Positions 53,786 to 64,000 of a DNA stretch of 64,000 nt are shown here, in pieces. The position numbers and the translations under genes were made by a program. The stretch covers positions 868,001 to 932,000 of the forward strand of contig NW_021629784.1 in assembly GCF_900700375.1 (NCBI RefSeq), in the 5' to 3' direction. Below the pieces are notes generated by a model. That model saw nothing but the letters and a program-made list of their open reading frames with translations, was not told the origin of the DNA and made no database searches. This DNA is from Denticeps clupeoides. Taxonomy: Eukaryota > Chordata > Actinopteri > Clupeiformes > Denticipitidae. How positions within the stretch are numbered: position 1 is the stretch's first letter; every line of letters starts with the position of its first letter.

Positions 53786-54392
53786 CAATTTATGTAAAAA
53801 AAATGCCCGTTCCACCCTTCCTACAGGCTACTGCAAAATTTTCACATTTATATAAAGTGCAAAACTAATGAAATGTATATATTTTGGAGGTAACAGTTCC
53901 ACGAGCCAATTTTGGGATTATACCAAAATAATGTGTCAGGACGCGGCATGGAAAAGACACAGGACACATTTGCATGACTTTCAACAAAAGCACAGCATAC
54001 AGGACAAAAGGCAAATACATCTACAGACATATAAACATTGATAGACAGAGTAGGACTTGGATAAGGGCAGACAACATCAACATCAGAAAACTCTCAACCA
54101 GAAATTCACTTTTACAGGAGGCCAGTCCCAATGAACAGCTTTCTTGACAGCATCATGTGCATGCTAAATTTCCTGAACTGTAAATATACTGTATCTTTTA
54201 TCAAGTTGTACATTTTCTGCTGTTGCTGTAAACTAGAGATATTATTTAACATTAGTGAAAACCAATAAAATATTCTCACTGAGAATTAAAGAAACGCTTC
54301 TATTCGGATTTCTTTTGTGAGTCGGTGTATGAGTCTGTCTTGTGTGCTAATAAAGTCCCATTGCTTCCTGTCTCCCCCTCCCCCTCTGATTC

Positions 54393-54418
54393 TGTGTGTG
54401 TGTGTGTGTGTGTGTGTG
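54393..54418. repeat. (TG)n microsatellite
   Basis: Uninterrupted TG run. Confidence 0.95.
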
Positions 54419-55587
54419 ACTGGCACTCTTCCTGGCAGTGCCACAGCAGATCTTGTTCTGCAGGTTGGTTTGCTTTTCACAAGACCTTGCCGGGGTGATT
54501 GTTTTACTTAACCGTAGAATACCAGCCTAAAATTTGAAACACAGCTCACAAAACAAGTCCATTTTTATTTCTGTTGTTGAATGGGTTTGTCTGGTTGTGT
54601 AAAATGTTACCAGTGTACATGGACCCATAAAATATTCATCGTTCTTTCATCGTTGTTTGCATGGATAATAGGCATCATTTGTCTTGTCAGTGTATCTAGA
54701 AACCTGTTGTTGTTGGTTCTGCGGTAGAGGGGTGGGGTCAGCTGGCTGGCTGGTAAGCATGAGGGCTGCTTATTTTTCACTGCATGGAGTCATCCTGAGA
54801 ATTTACCAAGAACCTATTGTTTGTTAGCCTCTCTGCATTTATGTAGGAAACAGCAAACTAGAGAGAAACATGCCATTACAATACAGCTATCGATAATACA
54901 TCCCAAACGAATATCTATGTTTAAATAATGAATACTTGTCACTCTGAACAAATAATAATAGTAAAATAAGAGCTAGATCCCCAATACTACAAAAAAAGAA
55001 GCCCTGAGCAAGTTGTATGAAATTTAGATCACCTGGCCTCCTTAGATCACCTGGCCTCCTTGAGTACTTCTTGAAGTTATTAATTAAAAAAATTAAACAA
55101 TAAATCCAAAATATTCATGTATTGTGAGTGTGAGAAGTACGTTGTATGAGTGGAAGGAATGAGGAGCATAAAAAAGGGACAAGAGGGCCAGGAAAGATTC
55201 CCACAGAAAACCTCATTTCCAGAACCTTGTAAGTCCCACCAGGTATCCGTTATTGTCATGGACTGGGGTTAAAAATTAAGTTTGACATGACTGCATTTAT
55301 GAGCATAGAGGAATGAGGTGTCCAGCCACCCACATCAGTAACCAACAACAACCTTTACTAGTTTATGTTTCCTGTATATGATTAACATTCAGAAATTTGT
55401 TACGGAGAAGCATTAACATAGTTTTAAACTATTTCCTAAATAGACAAATAATGAATAATTGCATATCTATTATACATAATAATACGTTTCAATAATTTAT
55501 TTATACATCTGTGTGTTTTTTCTGCTTCCACCGGAGCTGAAGGGTCATTTGCAGAAACCACTGCTCATTAATTGTTTTATTAATTAG

Positions 55588-55740
55588 TGAAAGTGAAGCG
55601 ATTGTCATTGTGATACACAGCACATGGTGACACAGTGAAATGCGTCCTCTCCTTTTAACCATCACGATTGGTGAGCAGTGGGCAGCCATGACGGGCACCC
55701 GGGGAGCAGTGTGTGGGGACGGTGCTTTGCTCAGTGTCAG
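55588..55740 (-). mobile_element. SINE family A, minus strand, 5'-truncated
   Basis: Reverse complement carries the body and tail (TGGCTGCCCACTGCTCACC, CAATCGCTTCACTTTC) without the tRNA-like head. Confidence 0.8.
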
Positions 55741-58700
55741 AAAATGTGATTCATCAGACCAGGACACCTTCTTCCACTGCTCGGTGGTCTAGTTCAGAGG
55801 ACACGGGTCAGAATGGACATCCACGATTGGTCTGCCGCCTCTCAGCCCCATACACAACAGACTGTGATGCGCTGTGTGTTCTGGCACATCCCCATCAGAA
55901 CCAGCAGTTGCTTTTTCAGCAACATCAGTGGCCTTCCTTGACCAAAGCAGGAACTTCCCACAAAGAGCAGCTGTATTGGGGATGCTGTGACCTCGTCCAC
56001 AAAATCCTTACGCTTACAAATTTCTTCTGCTTAAATCATTTCAATTTCAAGGGCAAAATGTTTACTTGTAATATGGAATGTAATATATGTAAATGTCTGA
56101 TTGGTCTTCCAGACCAATTATTGTTTTCTGCCACAAGGACTTCTTCTGGGTTAAGAATTTTATTTATAATTGCACATAAACGTCAATACAATATCAACAT
56201 ATCTCTACGTGTTGGTATTCAGAGTTCAGAGTACAGGACGGTGTCCATGGTTATTACCAAAAGGCACACCCAGTCTGGAAAGTCCCCGAATCGTACCTTC
56301 ACTTTCTCTCTTGTCTTGGCACACGGTATTATAACCACAGCGCTCAATACGTGAACGTGCCGGTGCTCCACTACCCCCTACAGGGAACACAGTCACGCGG
56401 TGGAGCAGGTAAAGTTGAACGCCAGGCCACCATTTTACTGTGCGGCACCTAAAATGGCGGCCATTCCCCGGCGAGTTTGAAGCGCAGCGGCTATCGGTGT
56501 TTTGAATACGGAAATAAGGAACTGGTTATAACGATCAGACCATCTCCCGCATAACTGCGCTGCTCTCATGCCATTAATTCAGAAGAATTACAATCGTGTG
56601 CCTTGGCCAACTTTGTAGGCACTGAATTTGGTTTGGAGTCTGTCAAGCAACACAATACAACACAAAATAATATACAGTAGAGAGCAAAATTTACAATATA
56701 CAATCAGGATCTTATTTACAGACATGCACAACATCAGGGCAGAAGTAATAAAGAGGTTTATTACTTCTTAGTTGCCTCTCTAAGGCTTAAAAACAAGAAC
56801 AACACGGAAGAATGAAGTACTGAGGCTGGCATCCGCGGCACCCTCACGAATTCCGATCTGCACTTTGCCACCCTTTCATCATGTCAACAACCTGAAATTT
56901 GCAGGAGGGCCAATTGCCCAAGATTTGGTTATTGATTAATAAGCACTTGTCAGAATCTGAATTAACGGCCTGAACTCAGTCAGAGCCACTCAACTTCACA
57001 TATAAAGAGAAATTAAGTCGAATAAAAAATGATTGTAAATAGCAACAAACATATATACATATAGTTCATGTTTAGGTTAATAAGTAACAGTGTAAAGCTG
57101 CATTGTGTGATGCCTGGTTGACCAACAGGTATAGCTTGTTGGTTTTTGCTAATGACGACGGTCATTTAGACCTCGTCCACAGCAACGTGCTCTGAATGCC
57201 ATTTTATTAATGTCGTGCTCCGGTGCCTCGTCTCTCAGCCCACTCTGCACGACGTACTGTGGCGGGAAGTGTAGAGTTTGTGTCCGCTGTGTTGGTGGTC
57301 CTGTAGTGTGTATGTGTCCAGTCTAGAATGAGTAGATATTATTTAAGATACTGGAATTTTGAGATTTGAGCTATGACCATTGATTTTTTTTTTCACCCTG
57401 GGATTGCATAACGCTGCTATGGTTCGCCTTTAATGTGTCACATTCTGGGGCCTGTGGTGAATACCGAGAAACACGCTGGAAAAGCCCCAGCACCTTCCTT
57501 TTCCATATCTGTAGTTGTTATATACATATTTCTTGCCAAACACGTGCCTGTGCTCTACTACCCCCTAACGGATACAAGCACAAACGGGGCACCATTTTAC
57601 TCCAACAGTCCTGAAATGGCCGACGAGATGCGGAAATCCACGTTCGTAAAGCGAAGGGGCTGTACAACACAGGACATCTTTTTACAGGTCGTTGTAGTGC
57701 CTGGGCTTCATTAGAAACCAGTGTTATTATTTCTTACATCAATATGATAAATACAGTTTCATTTAATGATGCTTACAAGTGCATGTGACCCCATCTCTCC
57801 TTCTCTCTGACTTAAAACCAGCGTATCAGAACGATAGCAGGAGAGGGGTGTAGTATACTGAAACACTGTCTCCCAGGCCAAAGAACAACCCAAACTTCAG
57901 AATCTATGAATAATACACCATATTTGTGTTTACTTATTAGGGTTTACTTTGCATTGTATGGCTGCACTATTGCAGGTCAGAGGATATATGGGTCGTGTCT
58001 TCTGCCGTTCGTATCCCGTGTTGTGTATCTGAGACAATGGGGAAATAGTATAACCGGCGTGCCGCAGTAACGGACAGTTGGAAAGTACCCACCAGCTCTC
58101 TTTCTCTTTTAGTCTCAGTAAAATGCTGCTGCTGTGGCACCTGACTCAGCCAAGAATGATGCCAAACAACAGCCAAGCCCTGGTTTCTCTGACAGAGGCA
58201 AGCTGCTGCCGGTTCCTTATTCGCTGTCGGGTTTTTTTTTTTTATTCTTCTAAATGTGAAGGATCCACACAGATTGAAACAGCTTTAGCTCAGCACAGCC
58301 ACTGGCAGTCAAACTTGACAGGAAAAAATACGAGCTCATGTGATGCGGTAAAGGATTACAACCACAAAGCATGAGTCAGGGCAGCCCGTAGTTCACATGA
58401 GGATAACGTCCGTCTGGTTTTTTTTTATAAAGGGATGTGGGCCTTCCTGGGCATTCCTTGTTTTGGATCAGTTTTTAGAAGAAGGTCTCTGGTTTGCATT
58501 CCTTTAATCCTGGGTGTGTCGTGTGTTGCGTGTTGCGCCGAGGACTGAAGTCTTGAAATGCCACCACATTCCTTACGGAATGCCACGAGACATAAACACA
58601 ACATTGTGGTTTCTCTCTTCGTGTTGATCCCCACCCCTGAAAAAAAATGGGTTGTTAATATAATTAATTTTTTTGGCCCTGAACTCCCCTGTCATAATCC

Positions 58701-59789
58701 CGATAATCCCCTGAATTTCCCTGGCCCGGCTACTTGAAAGGATTAAAAAAAAATTACCTAGAAAAAGTCCCTTATTCTGAGTGGGTCTAGTGGTTGAAGA
58801 GCACCACGGCTGTCCACCTTCAGGAATTGCACGATATGACCTCGTGATTTCCCGTAAATGAAATTACAGTTTCAGGAAATGAAAGGTCCTGCTTTCTAGC
58901 AGGAGCCACTGAAATTTCATTTGTAATTGAACTTGGACCGAAACAGAACTTGGCCTACTAAAAGACAGGAGTACAGAACAATACAAAACAACACTTTCTG
59001 GTTTAGTACAACCTCACTAATTATGCTATGCAAAATGTTCAATGATAATAAAAAAATAATGATATAATCCAGAGACGGAAATATTTCTCAAAAGCGCCAT
59101 AGTTTAAAAAGGTTAAAAAACGCGTCGAACGAATGTGTCAAAAAAAAAAAAAACCTCAAGCCTGTATATTTACCTGGCAACTAAATATGCAATTGTGGAC
59201 CCATCAAAAGCCCAAACAACAGTCTTTTGTACCACCTACTGGCCACATGAACAATTCTGCTGTTTTAAAACAAGATGCCATGATGCCATTCCTTTATTTA
59301 TTGGGGCGCAGGGCTGAATGAAGCCATGGCGACCGCCTTCTGAGTTATCGAGACACATTTGTGATGTTATGCTGAGATTCTCTGGGCTGTTTGGTCTGTC
59401 TTCCATCTGGGTGCTGTGGTGTGGTTAGGTGGTCTGTGGGCATACCTCTAAGGCTGTGCATTTCTGCTTTGTACTGAATATGCAGGTGTTTGTCCCGAAC
59501 TATATGCCTATATGAGCTAAAACCCTGAGCTATTTAGCTACTATTATTAAATGCCAATGGCAGGAGTGAATTAAATTGTCCCAGATAACATGGTTTACTT
59601 GTTCACTGCCATGTAAAACTGTTCTGTACACAATGATCAGTAGTAGGTATGATCTTAATTCCCATGGCAATGTGGATTCAACGATTCTGTACGTATTGAT
59701 TGTTGTTATTATCGTTCTATGTGTAATTTATAGTAATAGGGAAGGACTTAAACTACATTCTTATAGTGTCTGTCTTTCGAAGTTTGGAG

Positions 59790-60180
59790 GTTGAGGTTGA
59801 GGTTGAAGTTTATTTGTCATATGTAGAGTACAGCGTACAGAGCAAAATTAAATTCTTACTTGAAAACCTCTCCCACGTAGACAGAACATAGAACATGATA
59901 CATAGAAGACATAGAAGACAAAGTGCAGCAGCAATAAATAAATAAGTCACAGAAGGGTGAATATATCTAAGTTGCATAATAAAGTGATGGTGCATAATTT
60001 AAGTGACAGTGCAGTTCATACTATGTGTTGTATAGCCTGATGGCACTGGGGTAGAAACTGTTCCTTAATCGTGATGTGCGTGTGTGAATTGTCCTGAGTC
60101 TTTTGCCTGATGGCAGGAAAGTAAAAAGTGACAGTGCAGGGTGGCTGGGGTCCTTCAGGATGCTCTTTGTTTTCCTGAGA
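59790..60180 (-). mobile_element. LINE 3' region (Rex1/CR1 group), minus strand
   Basis: Begins with repeated GAGGTTGAGGTTGAAGTTTA, the reverse complement of the tail at 20392, and continues into CCTGATGGCACTGGGGTAGA...GGTGGCTGGGGTCCTTCAGG, which resembles 31640-31830. Typical of the 3' part of such LINEs. Confidence 0.65.
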
Positions 60181-60200
60181 CAGCACGTAAATATAAAAAG

Positions 60201-60287
60201 ACCTTCGAGTCGTTATTGAACCAGCGACCTAAGGATTACAGGCATTAAAACTACAGTCCTCCGCTCTACCAGCTGAGCTATCGAAGG
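60201..60287 (-). pseudogene. tRNA-Tyr(GTA) relic with intron
   Basis: Minus strand: acceptor arm CCTTCGA/TCGAAGG, D arm TAGCTCAGCTGGTAGAGCGG, anticodon arm GGACTGTAG with anticodon GTA, a short intron (about 13 bases, TTTTAATGCCTGT), then the second anticodon half and variable loop. The T arm (GCTGG / ACGAC) has three mismatches and box B reads GGTTCAATAAC instead of GGTTCGAATCC. Intron and anticodon identify tRNA-Tyr; the damaged T arm argues against function. Confidence 0.75.
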
Positions 60288-61643
60288 AACTGTTTGTCCA
60301 CATTGTTCGCCAATTTTTTGTAGTGTTTGTCTACAGCACCATTGCATTTATCTTCTTGTTGGCTGTAAATAACCCTCCAATAGAGGCCTTGCAATGCCCT
60401 TCTGTTTCCTCCATGTTCGGAGAAAAGCATGGAATTAGATCTGACAAAATGTGCCTGAGTTTGCAGTGAGGGAAAGAAAAAGTGTCATGTTTACATTGAT
60501 CTTATTACTGTCTGAACAAGATCCACGGACTGTAATCGAAAACTGGTCAAACAAGTTCGGGCAAAACCTCAAGCTTAAATGATGTTCTAGTAACCAAATA
60601 ATGACACCGTAATGACAATGAATCAAAAGCAAAACTTTCAATCAGCAAACTGAGTATTATTTTTTATAACTTCCAGTCATTCAGCTGTGTGCCGCAGCTT
60701 ACTATGTTTCTCAAAATATGAACATTTTTGAAATTGTGGGAAAGCTGTACATTTTCCAGTGTGTAAAAAATTATTTAAAAAAATGAGAACCCCTTTGTGA
60801 ATGTTCAGAGAAGAGCAAGGAATTTGATAGGAAAAGTTTGCATGAGTTTTCATTTGTAAAGTAAGAAAGTGTGATATTAATGTAACTTTATTGAACTTCA
60901 CAATGACAGATCTGTACAAAATCCACAATAAATATATTACCAGCATGCATATCCTGAATAGGTTACTGATAATACAGTGCAAAATGTTCAGTAATAATAA
61001 AACAAAGCACTACACATGAGATCCAAAAAACGTCTAGTACGCCATTTGCCCTGGTAACTACATGCCAAACTGACGACCAATCAAAACCAAGGCTTTCCGT
61101 TCACAGCAAAACCAATCGTCTCTTGTGACACCTAGCGGGTTGATACCAGTGCAATGAATTTATGCCAAATGCAAAATGATGTAATGAATATTGATTATTT
61201 TATGTTTTTTGAAAGAAGGTCACTTTACTGCTTGGTCTGCCCCATTTTTCCTTTCTTTTTTTTGAGGTACGTGGTCTGTGGCTATATCCTGAAAGCGACC
61301 AAAAGAGACACTTCATTATTTGCATATGCTTTTAAAGAAACAGTTTACTTTGATGCATTCCTAAATGCTGCACAATGACATCCAATGTTGTTTCATGTAT
61401 GGAAACAAGTATTGACATGTCACTGTCATAGTTTGTCATAGTTTTTTCACTGGCAATGGACTGTAAGAAAATTTGTTCTTGTTATGCCCCACCACACCAC
61501 AATAACGAAAAAACTACATTTATAAATATATATATTTAATTTTATCCGGAAATCCCAGATTAATACAGATTAAAATTAATTTAGGCAAACTGTAATTAAA
61601 TAAACCCATCGAATTTAAGTTAGTTAACTAAACGCAGTCTTTT

Positions 61644-61658
61644 GCGCCATCTAGTGAC
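61644..61658. promoter_or_regulatory. candidate CTCF site
   Basis: GCGCCATCTAGTGAC is close to the CTCF core GCGCCMYCTAGTGG. It lies between the MHC block and the HNRNPR-like gene. Motif match only. Confidence 0.4.
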
Positions 61659-62149
61659 GGGGTTAAAAGTCAACAGATACAGAGGAAACCTCGTTTAAAA
61701 CATACCGTGTAGATGAATTATTATACAATAAAATATTCTGAAAATGTGATAAGGATGTACTTCAAACCCTGAAGCAGGATTAATATTAATATGGTTTTAT
61801 ATATCCTATATCTAAAGGGCTTTCGTACATCTCTGTTGCACTGCTGCTGTACCACAAACACCGACATTTCTCCGCAAACGAACAGAAGGTTATGCAGAAA
61901 TGTAAAGTTACGTTCGTAAATACGTAAATAACACCTACGTAAATAACGTAATACGTAAATACGTAAAAAATACGTAAATAACACAGCAAACTCTTAACAT
62001 CTTGTGAGGCAACATAAAACGTACTTACGTATATAACGTTATGTAATAATGTTATGTTGTATATAAACTTAAACATTCAGTCGTAAACAGTCTAGTCACT
62101 TTAAAATAAATGATACGAAGTAAAAAATAATAGTTCTGCGTTGTCGGAG

Positions 62150-62418
62150 CCGCCATTGCGATTCTCGAACGCTGCTACGTCACGCAGGACGTCGTACGTG
62201 CGCGCGTCCGCCGCGCTGACGCCAGCGTGGGGGGGCTGGCCTTCACGGCGAGGAAGTGGCGTTGTTTAGCGCGACGGGCTTCGCCTGGGTTGTCTCGTGG
62301 GTAGCGCTAGAGCCACGAAATCACGCCGTTTTAAATGTTAAACGCGCCCGCGGAGCTCCGACGATCGACCGGTTGAGCGCATCGACTGCATAAATCGACC
62401 CATCGCGTGGCAGCACAG
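62150..62418 (+). promoter_or_regulatory. CpG-rich promoter and 5' UTR exon of the HNRNPR-like gene
   Basis: CpG density rises sharply at 62150. No TATA box. A donor CACAG|GTGAGC at 62418/62419 probably ends a non-coding first exon; the next acceptor (TAACAG) is at 63066. A housekeeping CpG-island promoter fits this ubiquitous RNA-binding protein family. Confidence 0.55.
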
Positions 62419-63092
62419 GTGAGCCGCGGCTGGACGCCCGTTTGGGCGCTTTTGGCGGGTGGATTATTTGAATTCCGCCAGGTAGGCCTCGGGTCGGGCG
62501 AGCTAGCAGCGGGGCAAAATATGCCTCCTGGCTTTGTTTTCTGTTGTGCATTTTTAAGACGGGCCACTCGTATTTCAGCAATTGACGGAATGACTTTTGC
62601 TCTCTAGTGAAATGGTTTATCCGTGTTTTTGAGTCGGTGAGGTCGCTTTTTTCTTCTCTCGTTTGCCGGTTAGCTTAGCAGCGTTGCTAACACGCGAAGT
62701 GGGCGGACCGCGGTAACGAAACACATGTAGTAAAAAGTAGTGCATGCGAACGGGCGCTGCTGCTAAGTGCACAACGCGCACTAGTTATTTATTATTTTAT
62801 TCCGCGAGTGTGAAATATTGAAACAGATGTTCGTTTTATGCCTTCACGCTGCAGCGTTAGTTTCCTGGCGCTCCAGACAATTCCTGCGGTTCCCACTTTC
62901 ACTTAGCCGCCTTAACTGGTAAATAGCTGCAAATAATTCAGGTACGAATTAAGCTTTTGGTACACAAAGGCCATAAACTGTGTGTTGACTTGGTGGTTTT
63001 TTTATTTATTTAAAACAAATTTTAAAATTTGTTAATTTTTATAATTTATTTCTTTATTTATAACAGTCTTTTTGGCTTTTTTATAAAGAAGG

Positions 63093-63964
63093 ATGGCAGC
63101 TGAGGTGAATGGCAGCTCCGCTGCAGTCAAAGAGGAGGAGGAGCCGATGGATGTTTCAGCCGAGCACACTGAAAACTACCAGACCCTCATTGATGCTGGC
63201 CTTCCCCAGAAAGTTGCGGAGAGCCTTGACAATATCTTTCAGACCGGTGAGTTTAGTCCTGTTGTCACGTCAACAGGTTGTGTAGATATATGTATGCCAT
63301 AGATAAATCAAATCTTAAATTAGATCAGTCACTAAAATTGACAATTTCTTCATCATGGTGTGCAAATGTAATGTTGTTGTCTTTAAATAATCTTTTTCTT
63401 CAAAGGCCTTGTGGCGTATGCTGACTTAGACGAGAGGGCGATCGATGCCCTGCGTGAGTTCAACGAAGACGGAGCACTTTCTGTTCTACAGCAGTTTAAA
63501 GAGAGCGATCTGTCCCATGTACAGGTCCGTATGTTCATCACTGATCCAGTTTGCCGTTATATAAACCACGTCTGGTTTCTTACGGTTTCCAATATGCATT
63601 GTCCTTGTTCACACAGAACAAAAGTGCTTTTTTGTGTGGGGTCATGAAGACGTACCGGCAGAGAGAAAAGCAGGGGAGCAAAGTTCAGGAATCAACAAAG
63701 GGTCCTGATGAGTCGAAGATAAAGGTCGGAAAATGTTATCATATTTCCAAAATTTGAAAGTCTTTAGTTTTCTAACATGGTTCTCTCTGTTGTTCCAAAA
63801 ATGTCAGACTTTGTATTTTAAAAATCGTAATGAAAGGTCTATCCACACAGGCGCTTCTTGACAGGACGGGATACACCCTCGATGTCACTACAGGTCAGAG
63901 GAAGTATGGTGGACCCCCTCCAGAAACAGTGTTTTCTGGGACACAACCTGGTATTGGAACAGAG
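63093..63964 (+). CDS. hnrnpr: hnRNP R/Q (HNRNPR/SYNCRIP family), 5' part
   Basis: RNA-binding protein of mRNA processing, transport and translation. Coding exons: 63093-63246, 63406-63524, 63617-63724, 63851-63964; the gene runs off the window. The 168 residues seen form the acidic N-terminal domain (NURR) ahead of the three RRMs: KEEEEPMD, AGLPQKVAESLDNIFQTGL, LDERAIDALREFNEDGALSV, NKSAFLCGVMKTYRQREKQG, TGYTLDVTTGQRKYGGPPP, ending PGIGTE just before RRM1. Residues such as KEEEEPMD, IFQTG, GSKVQESTKGPDE and PGIGTE resemble hnRNP R more than SYNCRIP. The paralogue call is less sure than the family. The ATG is the first after the 63066 acceptor. Confidence 0.88.
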
Positions 63965-64000
63965 GTAGGTATTCACATACGTTATGAGTTGACTTTTACT

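Larger units (their letters stand above)
53790..62140. other. spacer between TAP2 and the HNRNPR-like gene
   Basis: Eight kilobases without a recognisable protein gene. Contents seen: a GT microsatellite, a SINE (55588), a LINE piece (59790), a tRNA-Tyr relic (60201), a candidate CTCF site (61644), and two related 100-bp segments at 56350-56460 and 57540-57650 (GTGCTC-ACTACCCCCTA, then ACCATTTTACT and AAATGGC). Short open frames lack domains. Confidence 0.6.

Noticed and set aside
61721-62076. Minus-strand frames with many Tyr/Val-Phe repeats
   Set aside because: They translate a short imperfect repeat of ACGTAAATA units; no protein family is recognised.

Overview
The window is teleost nuclear DNA. 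It carries the class I antigen-processing block of a fish MHC. The evidence is split genes with GT-AG introns, fish SINEs, Tc1/mariner, hAT and Harbinger relics, LINE fragments, and psmb12 and psmb13, which are fish-type immunoproteasome paralogues, next to TAP2 and class I genes. I cannot name the species; an otomorph-like fish is only a guess.

Layout. 0.5-2.4 kb: 3' half of a class I alpha gene (gene A); the window begins inside it. 2.4-11 kb: repeat-filled spacer with a decayed LINE and a Harbinger element that carries a hAT MITE. 11.3-22.8 kb: a complete, in-frame class I gene (gene B), whose 7.15-kb intron 2 holds a Ty3/Gypsy fossil. 22.9-27.7 kb: repeats only. 27.7-31.6 kb (minus): a decayed copy of the PSMB8 F31 lineage followed by a psmb13 remnant. 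32.05-35 kb: a 5'-truncated class I copy (gene C). 35.8-40.9 kb (minus): intact PSMB8 of the A31 lineage, then intact psmb13. 41.1-45.1 kb (plus): psmb12, head to head with psmb13. 45.7-49.1 kb (plus): psmb9. 49.6-53.8 kb (plus): TAP2. 53.8-62.1 kb: spacer with repeats and a tRNA-Tyr relic. 62.2 kb to the end: start of an HNRNPR-like gene.

How the genes fit together. The psmb8, psmb9, psmb12 and psmb13 products are interferon-type catalytic or catalytic-like beta subunits that shape the peptide pool. TAP2 is half of the peptide transporter into the ER. The class I chains present the peptides. ISRE-like motifs lie close upstream of psmb8A, psmb9 and TAP2, inside intron 1 of psmb12 and psmb13, and even beside the dead psmb8F copy.

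Main points of interest. Both ancient PSMB8 lineages (F31 and A31) sit on one chromosome, each followed by a psmb13 copy. The F31 copy looks dead: it has lost exon 1, its catalytic-threonine exon is split by a 458-bp LTR-type insertion, and a splice acceptor has decayed. The PSMB8A copy has Cys where beta5 subunits normally have the conserved Ser of the GSG motif. Gene B may be a chimera of two class I loci joined in intron 2.
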